From: Bacteroidota bacterium
GTDB lineage: Bacteria > Bacteroidota > Bacteroidia > Bacteroidales > FEN-979
Direction of reading: 5' to 3'
Length of the DNA: 64,000 nt
Assembly (NCBI GenBank): GCA_026391355.1
Contig: JAPLDH010000016.1
Coordinates: forward strand, 1 to 64,000
Below, one piece after another: positions 17,675 through 28,600 of this stretch (the first letter of the stretch is position 1; every line of letters starts with the position of its first letter). Below the pieces are notes generated by a model, which was not told where the DNA came from, ran no database searches, and was given only the letters and a program-made list of their open reading frames with translations. The translations under genes and the position numbers were made by a program.

Positions 17675-19068
17675 GAATAAAAATAAAAATCAGTCCCGAC
17701 CATTTGAAAACTTTTTATCCTATCCTGCTGCTGTTCTTTCTTCCATGGATGAATGCAAACGCTGAAAACGACAATGCAACGGATACGACAAAATTATCGG
17801 GTCAAATAGAGAAGATTAAAAAAGGATGGAATTTCGGCGGCCTACCCATACTTGGCTATGATTCAGATCTTGGGTTGCAGTATGGCGCCCTCGCAAATAT
17901 TTTTTATTATGGCGACGGTTCAACTTACCCGCAATATTTCCACCAGTTCTATTTTGAGGTTTCCCGGTACACTAAGGGAACAGGGATCAACCAATTCTTT
18001 TTTGATTCCAAGAAACTGATCCCAAAAGTAAGGGTAACAACCGATGTCACCTATCTGACAGAGAAGACACTGAATTTTTATGGTTTCAACGGGTATCAGG
18101 CGGTCTATAATCAGCCATGGGAAGATGATACAAAGGATTCAACCATTTACCGGAGCCGTGTTTTCTACCGGCATGAAAGGGCATTGCTTCGGGCTGGCCT
18201 TGATTTTCAGGGAAAATTCTTTAATAAACACCTGCTATGGCTGGCCGGTTTTACTTTCCTGGAGATCCATACCGGTCCGGTGGATATTGAAAGGCTGAAC
18301 AAAGGCAAGAAAGAGAATAAAAAACTACCTGACATTCCAGGGTTGTATGATGATTACGTGGCCTGGGGGATCATCCCCGATATTGAAAAAGACGGCGGGA
18401 TGAACAATTTCGTCAAACTCGGGCTGGTATATGACACGCGCGATAATGAGCCAAACCCAATGCATGGGATCTGGAGCGAGGTGGTGCTGGCATTGGCACC
18501 GCAGTTCATTGGTGACGGCCATTTCAGTTTTGTCAAACTTTCAGTGACCCACAGGCAGTATTTTACGCTTATAAAAAATGAGCTCTCCTTTGCCTACCGT
18601 TTGGCTTACCAGGGCACCATCGCCGGAAAAGCCCCGTTTTATATTCAACCATACATGATCAATTCCTTTTCTGAAACTACGACCATCGATGGCTTGGGCG
18701 GCTCACGCACGCTTCGCGGGATCCTCAGAAACAGGGTGGTTGGCGACGGGGTTGGTTTTGTCAATGCTGAACTCCGGTGGAAATTTTTTCACTTTAACCT
18801 GATCAAACAGAATTTCTACCTTGCCCTGAATGCTTTTGGAGACGCGGGTATGGTAATTCAACCGATGACAATTGATAAAAGTTACATTCCCGACACCATA
18901 AACCAATCTCTTTTCCTCGGCGGTAAGGAATCGCCACATGTGGCCGTTGGTGGAGGATTCCGTATTGTCATGAACCAAAATTTTATCGTCTCGGTCGATT
19001 ACGGACAAGCCCTTGATAAACGTGATGGCAGTAACGGAATATATGTCAGCCTCGGTTATTTGTTTTAA
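17671..19068 (+). CDS. Omp85/BamA-like outer-membrane beta-barrel protein
   Basis: A protein of about 465 residues with signal sequence TFYPILLLFFLPWMNANA and a beta-barrel. Recurrent features are LPILGYDSDLGLQYGALANIFYYGDG near residue 55, TRDNEPNPMHGIWSEV in the middle (the usual DTRD strand of surface-antigen barrels), LGGSRTLRGILRNRVVGDGVGFVNAELRWKF (the VRGY-like loop-6 region, here TLRG), and a C-terminal strand ending SLGYLF with terminal Phe. There is no room for POTRA domains, so it is a short surface-antigen (D15/TamA-type) barrel. Upstream in-frame Mets at 17632 and 17650 exist, but they give a MQNAKCKM peptide that merely translates the word repeat, so I prefer 17671. Confidence 0.85.
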   Translation: MRIKIKISPDHLKTFYPILLLFFLPWMNANAENDNATDTTKLSGQIEKIKKGWNFGGLPILGYDSDLGLQYGALANIFYYGDGSTYPQYFHQFYFEVSRYTKGTGINQFFFDSKKLIPKVRVTTDVTYLTEKTLNFYGFNGYQAVYNQPWEDDTKDSTIYRSRVFYRHERALLRAGLDFQGKFFNKHLLWLAGFTFLEIHTGPVDIERLNKGKKENKKLPDIPGLYDDYVAWGIIPDIEKDGGMNNFVKLGLVYDTRDNEPNPMHGIWSEVVLALAPQFIGDGHFSFVKLSVTHRQYFTLIKNELSFAYRLAYQGTIAGKAPFYIQPYMINSFSETTTIDGLGGSRTLRGILRNRVVGDGVGFVNAELRWKFFHFNLIKQNFYLALNAFGDAGMVIQPMTIDKSYIPDTINQSLFLGGKESPHVAVGGGFRIVMNQNFIVSVDYGQALDKRDGSNGIYVSLGYLF

Positions 19069-19090
19069 GCATGACCTTTTTGTATCTTTG
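19059..19090 (+). promoter_or_regulatory. Bacteroidetes-type promoter before the small membrane protein gene
   Basis: TTTG (19059-19062), 20 nt spacer, TATCTTTG (19083-19090): a full match to the consensus. It overlaps the end of the preceding gene. Transcription should start near 19097, giving a leader of about 64 nt. Confidence 0.7.
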
Positions 19091-19160
19091 TGTTTCCCTG
19101 TCAAAATATATGGGGAGTTTATAAAATGATCAACAATTTCTTTAAAAGATTACCGTGACC

Positions 19161-19439
19161 ATGAAAAAAGCCATTCCAATTTTCGTCTTTCTTATGGTGG
19201 GATTTACCCGCATCTCCTTTGCCGGAACAGGAAACGCAAGAGACGGATATCTTTTCGTCGCCTTTCTGATCGGTTTACTCACAGCAGTATGCGGAATCCT
19301 GTTTTTTATTGATTTTCTGCACAAAAACGGAAAACAAATATTGGTCAGGCTCATTGCAAAATGGCATTCGTTTCAATACAGGCATGAGCATCCGTCACGG
19401 AATTCTTCCCAGGAAAGATTTGAGATCACGATTACCTGA
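19161..19439 (+). CDS. Small membrane protein of unknown function
   Basis: A 92-residue product, started at MKKAIPIFVFLMVGF although ATG at 19155 is also possible. Residues 1-21 look like a signal peptide ending SFAG. A second hydrophobic segment (YLFVAFLIGLLTAVCGILFFIDFL) follows, then a basic tail (HKNGKQILVRLIAKWHSFQYRHEH). This suggests a single-span inner-membrane protein with a cytoplasmic basic end. I do not recognise a family. The full-consensus promoter upstream supports it being a real gene. It precedes the giant T9SS gene by 176 bp and may be unrelated to it. Confidence 0.55.
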   Translation: MKKAIPIFVFLMVGFTRISFAGTGNARDGYLFVAFLIGLLTAVCGILFFIDFLHKNGKQILVRLIAKWHSFQYRHEHPSRNSSQERFEITIT

Positions 19440-19615
19440 CATCATTTCCGTGGGGCAACCTTCCAGCAATTGTTGCATCTATTAATCAATTGGATTCAAA
19501 ACAAAGAAATGGATCATTATTTTTAATCCCAATAAATCATCATGAGGGATGAAATTGCATTTGGTATTCTGATATATACGTATTAACTTTACTTCATAAT
19601 TTAAAACCGCCCTGC

Positions 19616-22600
19616 ATGAAAAAGCTTTACCTGTTCATCGTTCTTATTTTTGCGCTGGAACAATCCTATGGTCAGTTAACCGGTACCAAGACCATTCCGG
19701 GAACTTATCCCACTATTGCTGCTGCCATTACAGATTTGAATTTACAAGGAGTCGGTACGGGAGGTGTAACCTTCAATGTTACTGCCGGCTATACAGAAAC
19801 TGCCTCGAACCTGATGATCACGGCGACCGGCACTTCTGCCAATCCGGTTTTATTCCAACGAACAGGCGGGGGAGCCAATCCACTGATCACTGCTGCCGCC
19901 GGTGTCAGTGCAACCCTCGATGGGATCATTATTTTTAAAGGTTCTGATTACATCACTTTTAATGGAATCGACCTTGTCGATCCCGTTACAAACAATACCG
20001 CCACAACACAGATGGAATGGGGTTATGCCTTGTTGAAGAACTCGGCAATCGACGGTTGCCAGCACGTTACCTTATCCAATTGCGTAATCACTCTGCAAAG
20101 GATCTACTCAGGTTCTACCGGTATCTATGTTGCCAACCATACACCTTCCTCTGTTACTGCACTTACCATCACCAGCCTTAGTGGCACCAATTCGTATAAC
20201 GCTTTCTATTCCAATATGATCCAGAATGTAAATACAGGGATCTCCCTTACGGGTTTTATTGATGTGACTCCTTATACATTTTATGACCAGAACAATGATA
20301 TCGGCGATTCCGGATCAGGAACAGGTAATGCCATCCAGGATTTTGGAGGGATCGCAGCTACAACTGCAAACGGAATCATCGTAAATTATCAGAATGGTTG
20401 CAATATCTCCTACAATATTATCAGCAACACATCAGGAGGCGGAATCGTTTCAGCTTCAAATATTTATGGAATACAGTTCGGAACAGCAGTAAATTCCTCT
20501 GTCACGATCAACAATAATATGATCACCCTGAACCAGGGTAATAATATCGGCAGGGTGTATCATATCTATTCAGCGCTTTCAGGTACAGGATCCCTTACAA
20601 TTAACGGAAATGCTTTCGCCTCAACTATCACATCAGGAGCATCGGGAATAGTTTCCTGCATTTACATTGCCGGCGCTACTGCCTCTTCAACGATAAACAA
20701 TAACCAGTTTATCAGTTGTCCGGGTCTGAATACTACGGCTATCATTTATTTTATCTATAATAACGTTACCACTCCCAATATTACCGTTAGCGGAAATATT
20801 CTGAATAACCTGAGTAAAACCGGCGCCGGAAACGCATTTTATGGTTATTACAACAACAGCAATGCAGGAGGTGGCAACGAAAATATTTACGGGAATACTT
20901 TCTCAAACATCACAATTACAGGTGCAACTGCATTTTATGGTATTTATAGCGCCACTACTTCCATAACACAGAACAAATCCATCAATAATAATACAATTTC
21001 TGCCATTATCGGTGGTTCTACGACCATCATGGGCATATACAGTACTGCCGGAAATAACAGCAACATTTACGGAAATGCCGTCTATAATATTACAAGTGGA
21101 AATGGGGGGACAGGCACAGGCGCCATGTATGCGTATAACATCAGCAGCCCGACTTCCATTTTATCAACCATCTTTTCCAATACTGCCTATGGATTAACAA
21201 ACGCCAACTCAGGAGCTGTATATGGTCTGAATGTTTTGGGGGGAACGACCATCAATATTTATAAAAATTCCATCTACACCTTATCAGGATCAAATGCAGG
21301 AACCTTATCATATGGCATTTTTATCACTACAGGAACGACCATCAATATTTACAATAACTTCATTTCCGACATCAAGGCCACTGCAGCAACCGGCGCGAAT
21401 GCCGTAAATGGGTTATATTTTGCAGGCGGATCAGTGATCGGGGTTTATTTCAACAGTATTTTCCTGAGTGCCGGCAGTTCTTCAGTCACCACTTTCGGAA
21501 GTTCCGGGATCTATGCCAATACAACACCCACACTTGAATTGCGGGACAACATCGTGGTAAATGTTTCAACTGCCGGTCCGACAGGAGGTTATACAGTGGC
21601 ATACCGGAGAAGTTCAACCACTTTGACAACTTATTCCACATTGTCGAATAACAATGATTTTTATGCAGGAACCCCGGGGACATCTTACCTGCTTTTCTAT
21701 GACGGAACCACTTCGATACAAACATTAAGCGCCCTGAAAACATTTATGGTTTCCAGGGAGGGACAATCCATATCGGAAAATCCGCCGTTTGTCAACAGCG
21801 CAATTGCACCTTTCGATCTTCATCTCAAAACAACCTTTGCCACCTCCTGTGAAAGCGGCGGAGCTACCGTTTCCACTCCTGTTAATATCACTACCGATTA
21901 TGATGGCCAGTCACGTTATCCAAACTCAGGCTATCCGAATAACCCAAGCTATCCTGCCGGAGCGCCCGATATAGGCGCCGACGAATTTGCCGGAATGCTT
22001 TGGGATATCAATCCACCGATGATCATTTATACCCCGCTGGGAAATACCTCTTCAACCAGCCCCCGGCAATTGAATGTAACCATTACAGATGCAAGTGGTG
22101 TCCCCGTCACAGGAATCGGATTGCCAGTTCTTTACTGGAAAATAAATTCCGGGACCTGGACCAGTTGTCAGGGAACATATTACATAAATAACATATATTA
22201 CTTCATTTTCGGAGCCGGTGCAGGTCCGGGTGATGTCGTCTCCTATTATATTGTTGCACAGGATAATAGTACACCCACGCCCCTTGTCGGATCCAATCCT
22301 TCTTTAGGAGCATCCGGGTTTACATTCAATCCGCCGGCAGCATCAACTCCGCCCACCACTCCAAGCACATATACCATTTTGGGATATCTTTGTGGTTCAT
22401 ACAACGTCGGTATCGGCCAGACCTATACCACCCTGACCGCCGCTATTGCTGATCTGAATACCAAGGAGGTTCCCTGTGCCGTAACCTTCGTCCTTACCGA
22501 TAACACCTATCCGTCAGAGACTTTCCCGATCACCATCAACCCCAATTCGGGTTCTACGTCCGCCAATACCATAACCATTCAATCCGCAGCAGGAAAAACT

Positions 22601-25600
22601 CCCGTAATTACCGGATCTTCTGCCTCAGGTATCCTGATCCTTAACGGGATCGATTACCTGATCATTGATGGGTCCAACAGCGGAGGCGCGGATAAAAGCC
22701 TGACCTTTGAAAATTCAAATACTGCTGCCAACACATATGTAATCGGGTTTTCAAACTCAGGAGGCAGCGACCCGGCACAGAACAATACAATTAAAAACTG
22801 TATCATTAAAGCCAGCAGCCAGATAACAAATAATACGTACGGTATTTTCATGAATGCAACAGGTGGCGGATACGACAATACTGTAATAACCAACAACACA
22901 ATCTACAGCGCCCGGAACGGAATCCAATTTTATGGTTCCACCTTACATCTTACCTCCAACGGGCAGATCACAAATAACATAATCGGTTCAGCCACAGACG
23001 CTACAGCCATTCAGTATAGGGGTCTCCTTTTGCAGAATGTTAATAATACCCTCATTAGCGGGAATGAAATAATGGGAGCCCCGGCAGGAAATGCCAATTC
23101 ATACCAGGCAGGTATTTACATCCAGGCCAACACACTTAACTCCAAAATCCGGAAAAATAAGATCCATGACTGGTTCTTCTCCGGCACAGGGGGATACAGC
23201 GCTTACGGGATTTATTTCGGATCCGATGCTTCCACACTCACAGAAATCTCAAATAACCTGATCTACCTGATAAAGGGAGATGGCTGGCCGGGTGTTCAAT
23301 CCGATAACCCTGCCGGGATTTATATTGCAAATGGTGGTAACTGCCAGATATATTTTAATTCCATCTTTATGTCAGGGAATACGCTATCCAGCATTACTGC
23401 AGGAGGTAATGGCTCATGTATTTCCATTGTTGCGGGTACCAGCGTTCTCGATATCCGTGATAATATTCTTAAGAATTCCATGCAAGGGGTTTCAGGCACC
23501 CCGGCTGATTTCACTTATGCCATCTATAGCAGTTCTCCCTCATCTGTATTCAGCCTTTCCAATTTCAATGATTATTACGTGGATGGTGTCGGTCCGAATA
23601 TTGGTTATATAAATTCAACCTCCCTCTCTTCTCTTCTTGCCTGGCAGGGAGCTACCGGACAGGATGCCAATTCACTGAACATCGATCCCGCTTTTACTTC
23701 CACTTCTGACCTTCATACTTCTATTTTAGGGTTGAACAACCAGGGCGTTACGATTGCTGGCATTTCCTATGATTATACCGGAACTACACGTACAAGCCCG
23801 CCGGATATGGGGGCCTATGAATTCTTTTATGCGGCAAATATGGTTACGAATCCTGCGACGGCAATTACAACCACCACGGCTACCCTGAACGGAACCGTTG
23901 GCGCCCAGAATGAGATCGTGGTAACCTATTTTGATTATGGCCTGACAGCCGCTTACGACTCCTATATTGCTGCAACTCCATCCCCGGTTACCGGTACAAC
24001 AGTTACTGCGATCTCCGGAGGACTCACAGGCCTGACCCCCAATACAACCTATCATTTCAGGGCCAAGGGAATTGTAGGATCATATGCTTATTTTGGTCTT
24101 GATGAAACCTTTACAACTGGTTTTGCTCCTCCCGTTGTTGTCACCACTTCGGCAACAGGGATTACCACTACCGATGCCACCCTCAACGGTACGGTCAATG
24201 CAAATAACGCGGTTTCCACCGTGACTTTTGAATATGGTCTTACCACATCTTACGGGACTTCAGTTTCCGGAGTGCCCGGCACCGTGAACGGAAGCACTGC
24301 AACAGCTGTTTCATCTGCCATCACAGGTCTTCAGATTTGTACGACCTATCATTTCAGGGCTGTTGCCGTCAATGCCTCAGGTACTACCTATGGAAATGAC
24401 ATGACTTTTACTACAATCGGTGTCGTTCCTGTTGCAGCGGGAGTAATCACCGGCCCGGTAAATGTTTGCCGGACCATTGGCGGGTATGTTTATTCCGTAC
24501 CTGCCATTACCGGAGCCACCGGTTATGCATGGACGCTTCCTCCGAATGCAACGATCACCAGCGGTGCAAATACAAACAGCATTACCGTGACCTACGATGT
24601 CACCTCCACCTCTGGAAATGTTACTGTTGCCGGAACCAATAATTGCGGAAGTGGAACTGCCTCAAGTCTTGCGGTTACTGTGCATCCTTTACCAACGGTA
24701 ACCATTACAGGTCCGGCAAATGCATGTATAGGGTCAACCGGTAACATCTATACAACCCAGGCCGGGATGTCAAATTATTTATGGACCGTTTCCACGGGTG
24801 GAACAATAACCGGGGGTGGAACAACTCTTAGCAATACGGTAACTGTGACCTGGACAACAACAGGTGCAAAAACGGTAAGTGTAAATTATACTGATGCAAA
24901 CGGATGTACCGCTGCTTCCCCGACAATTTATAATGTTACGGTGAATGCCCTTCCTGTTCCTACCCTTTCCGGACCCAACCCGGTTTGTCAGAACTCGACC
25001 GGTAATGTTTATACCACGGAAACCGGAATGACCAACTATTCCTGGTCAGTTTCGGCCGGGGGATCAATAACTGCCGGCGGAACCACATCCAGTAATACTG
25101 TTACGGTGACCTGGACAACAAGCGGTGCAAGAACCGTGAGTGTAAATTATTATAATGCAGCGAATTGTGCTGCTGCAGCACCCACCGTGTATAATGTCAC
25201 CGTTAATGCGCTCCCGGTGCCGACCATAGCCGGTCCTGCCCCTGTCTGTGTAAACTCTACCGGTAATGTCTATACAACCCAAGCCGGGATGACAGGTTAT
25301 TCCTGGTCGGTTTCTGCCGGGGGAACAATAACAGGGGGGGGAACTTCAATCAGCAATACCATTACCATTACATGGTTAACGACAGGAGCAAACACGGTCA
25401 GTGTCAATTATACAAATTCAAATGGTTGCCAGGCAGCTACCCCCACCGTGTATAATGTAACGGTAAATGCCCTGCCAACCCCTACTCTTGCCGGTCCCGC
25501 CACTGTTTGTGTCAACTCCGCAGGGAACGTTTATTCAACCCAGGCAGGAATGACCAATTACATCTGGAGCGTTTCATCTGGCGGAACCATTACCGCAGGA

Positions 25601-28600
25601 GGAACCACCTTAAGCAATACAGTAACCGTTACCTGGACTACCACCGGTTCGAAAACGGTAAGCATTAATTACACCAATTCCAACGGATGTACTGCCCCAT
25701 CGGCTACGGTTTACCCTGTAACCGTCAATGCATTACCTGTACCGACGATCACCGGACCCAATTCCGTATGCCAGAACTCAACAGGGAATAACTATACAAC
25801 CGAAACAGGCATGACGAACTATGTCTGGACCGTTTCGGCAGGAGGAACCATTACGGCCGGAGGAACTGCAACAAGCACGCTGGTAACCGTAACCTGGAAC
25901 ACTGTAGGAGCTCAAACAGTAAGTGTTTCCTATACGAACGGAAATGGGTGTACAGCCGCTACCCCCACTGTCTATAACGTTTCGGTAAATGCCCTGCCCG
26001 CCCCGACGATATCAGGCCCTGCCGCTGTTTGTGCTAATTCCACAGGAAATATATATTCTACCCAGGCAGGAATGACAAATTATTCCTGGGTAGTCTCTTC
26101 CGGAGGCACCATTACGCTCGGAGGCGGCACCACGAATAGTTTCGTTGTCGTGACCTGGACCACAGCCGGCGCCAGGACAGTAAGTGTAAACTATACCAAC
26201 GGAAACGGATGTACTGCTGCAAGCCCGACTGTAAAGAATGTTACCGTCTATGCTTTGCCATTGCCGACCATTAGCGGTCTTACCACTTTGTGCGCCGGGA
26301 CCACCGGTGTGACATATACCACCGAAACAGGCATGACAAACTATACCTGGCTGGTCTCTTCCGGGGGAACGATAACAGCCGGAGGTACTACATCAAGCTC
26401 CTCAGTAACCGTTACCTGGAATACCGCCGGAGCACAAACCGTAAGCATTAACTATACAAACACAAACGGATGTACCGCCGCTTCTCCGACAGTTTACAAT
26501 GTAGTTGTTAATGCTTTGCCTGTACCTGCAATTACAGGTCCGACCCCGGTTTGTCTGAATTCTACCGGAAATGTGTACACGACCCAAACCGGGATGACTA
26601 ATTATCTCTGGTCGGTCTCAGCCGGTGGAACAATTACCGCGGGTGGAACACTCACCAGCAGCACCGCTACAGTAACATGGATCACTGCAGGGGCACAAAC
26701 CGTCAGCGTGAATTATGCAAACAGCAACAATTGTACGGCCGCCTCACCCACAGTATATAATGTCACGGTTAATACGCTCCCGACACCAGTTATTGCCGGC
26801 TCCGCATCAGTTTGTGCCGGGTCGACAAGCAATGTATATACCACGGCACCAGGGATGTCGAATTATACCTGGACAGTATCCTCGGGAGGTACGATCACCG
26901 GCGGTGGTACCACTGTCAGTAATACCGTAACTGTGACCTGGAATACCCCCGGCGCACAGACCGTAAGTGTTAATTATACCAATGCAAACGGCTGCACCGG
27001 TGCATCTGCAACGGTAAAGAATGTAACCGTAAACGCTCTTCCGTCACCGACTCTGACCGGCTCCGCTGCCGTGTGCGCAGGGACCACGGGTGTGGTCTAT
27101 ACCACGGAAACAGGGATGTCCAACTATTCCTGGTCAGTTTCTGCAGGAGGAACGATCACCGCAGGAGGAACCAACGTAAGTTCATCTGTGACCGTTACAT
27201 GGAATACGCCCGGAGCCCAGACGGTAAGCGTTAACTATTCAAATGTCAACGGATGCACCGCCGTTACTGCAACGGTAAAGAACGTGACGGTTAATCCACT
27301 CCCGGTTCCAACCATCAGCGGTTTCTCCACCACATGCGCAATTCCCGGTGTGAACTACTATACAGAATCAGGAATGACCGGCTATACATGGAGTGTCTCG
27401 GCAGGCGGAACAATCACTGCAGGTGTCGGGACCTTTCTGATAACCGTGACCTGGAATACACCCGGCCCCCAGACCATAAGTGTTAATTATACCAATGCAA
27501 ACGGGTGCACTGCTGTATCCCCGACAGTGAAAAACATTACAGTTAATGCCTTACCGGTTCCGACAATTACCGGGAACAGCCCTGTTTGTGCAGGAACGAC
27601 CGGATCGGTGTATACGACTGAATCCGGAATGACGAATTATACCTGGGTTGTATCTGCAGGAGGAACAATTACTTCAGGAGGAACATCGACCAGTAATTCC
27701 GTTACCATTACCTGGAACACGGCCGGCGCACAGACCGTCACTGTAAACTATACAAATTCCAACAATTGTTCTGCAGCTACTGCTACAGTAAAAGCTGTCA
27801 CAGTTGATGCTGCCCCTGTTCCAACGATAAATGGCTCTTTATTCGTATGTTCCGGCGCAACGGTCTCCTATAAAACCGAAGCGGGGATGAGCGGGTATAT
27901 CTGGACGGTTTCTGCCGGAGGAAGCATCCTCTCCGGGGCGGGAACCGACAGTATAGCTGTTTTGTGGAATACACCGGGGACACAATTTGTAACCGTGAAC
28001 TATATGGGTAGCAATGGATGTTCAGCTTCAAGTCCGACTACCGTGAATGTTATGGTTTATACTCTTCCTGTACCTTCTATTACGGGGTATTCTTCTGTTT
28101 GTGTCGGGACGACGGGTGTTATCTATATCACCGAGGCAGGGATGACAAACTATACATGGAGCGTTTCCGGCGGAGGTCTGATCACAGGTGGCCAGGGAAC
28201 CCGGACAGCCATGGTAGCTTGGACTGCCGCAGGACCGCAAACGATCAGTATCACTTATACCAACTCCAATAACTGCACACCTGCTGCTCCGACCGTAAAA
28301 AATGTAACGGTGAATCCATTGCCGCTTCCAACGATCACCGGAACCGATACGCTGTGTATCGGAACAACCGGCGTTGTTTACACAACTGAACCCGGGATGA
28401 GCAATTACATCTGGACCAAATCTTCCGGAGGAACGATAACTTCCGGAGGAACTTCAACCAGCAATACAGTGACTATTACCTGGAATACTGCAGGTTCCCA
28501 GTACGTTGCTGTGAAATATACAAACAGTAATGGTTGCACAGCCGGTATTCCTACCATTCTTGCCATAATCGTAAATCCTTTGCCTGTCCCGACCATTAGC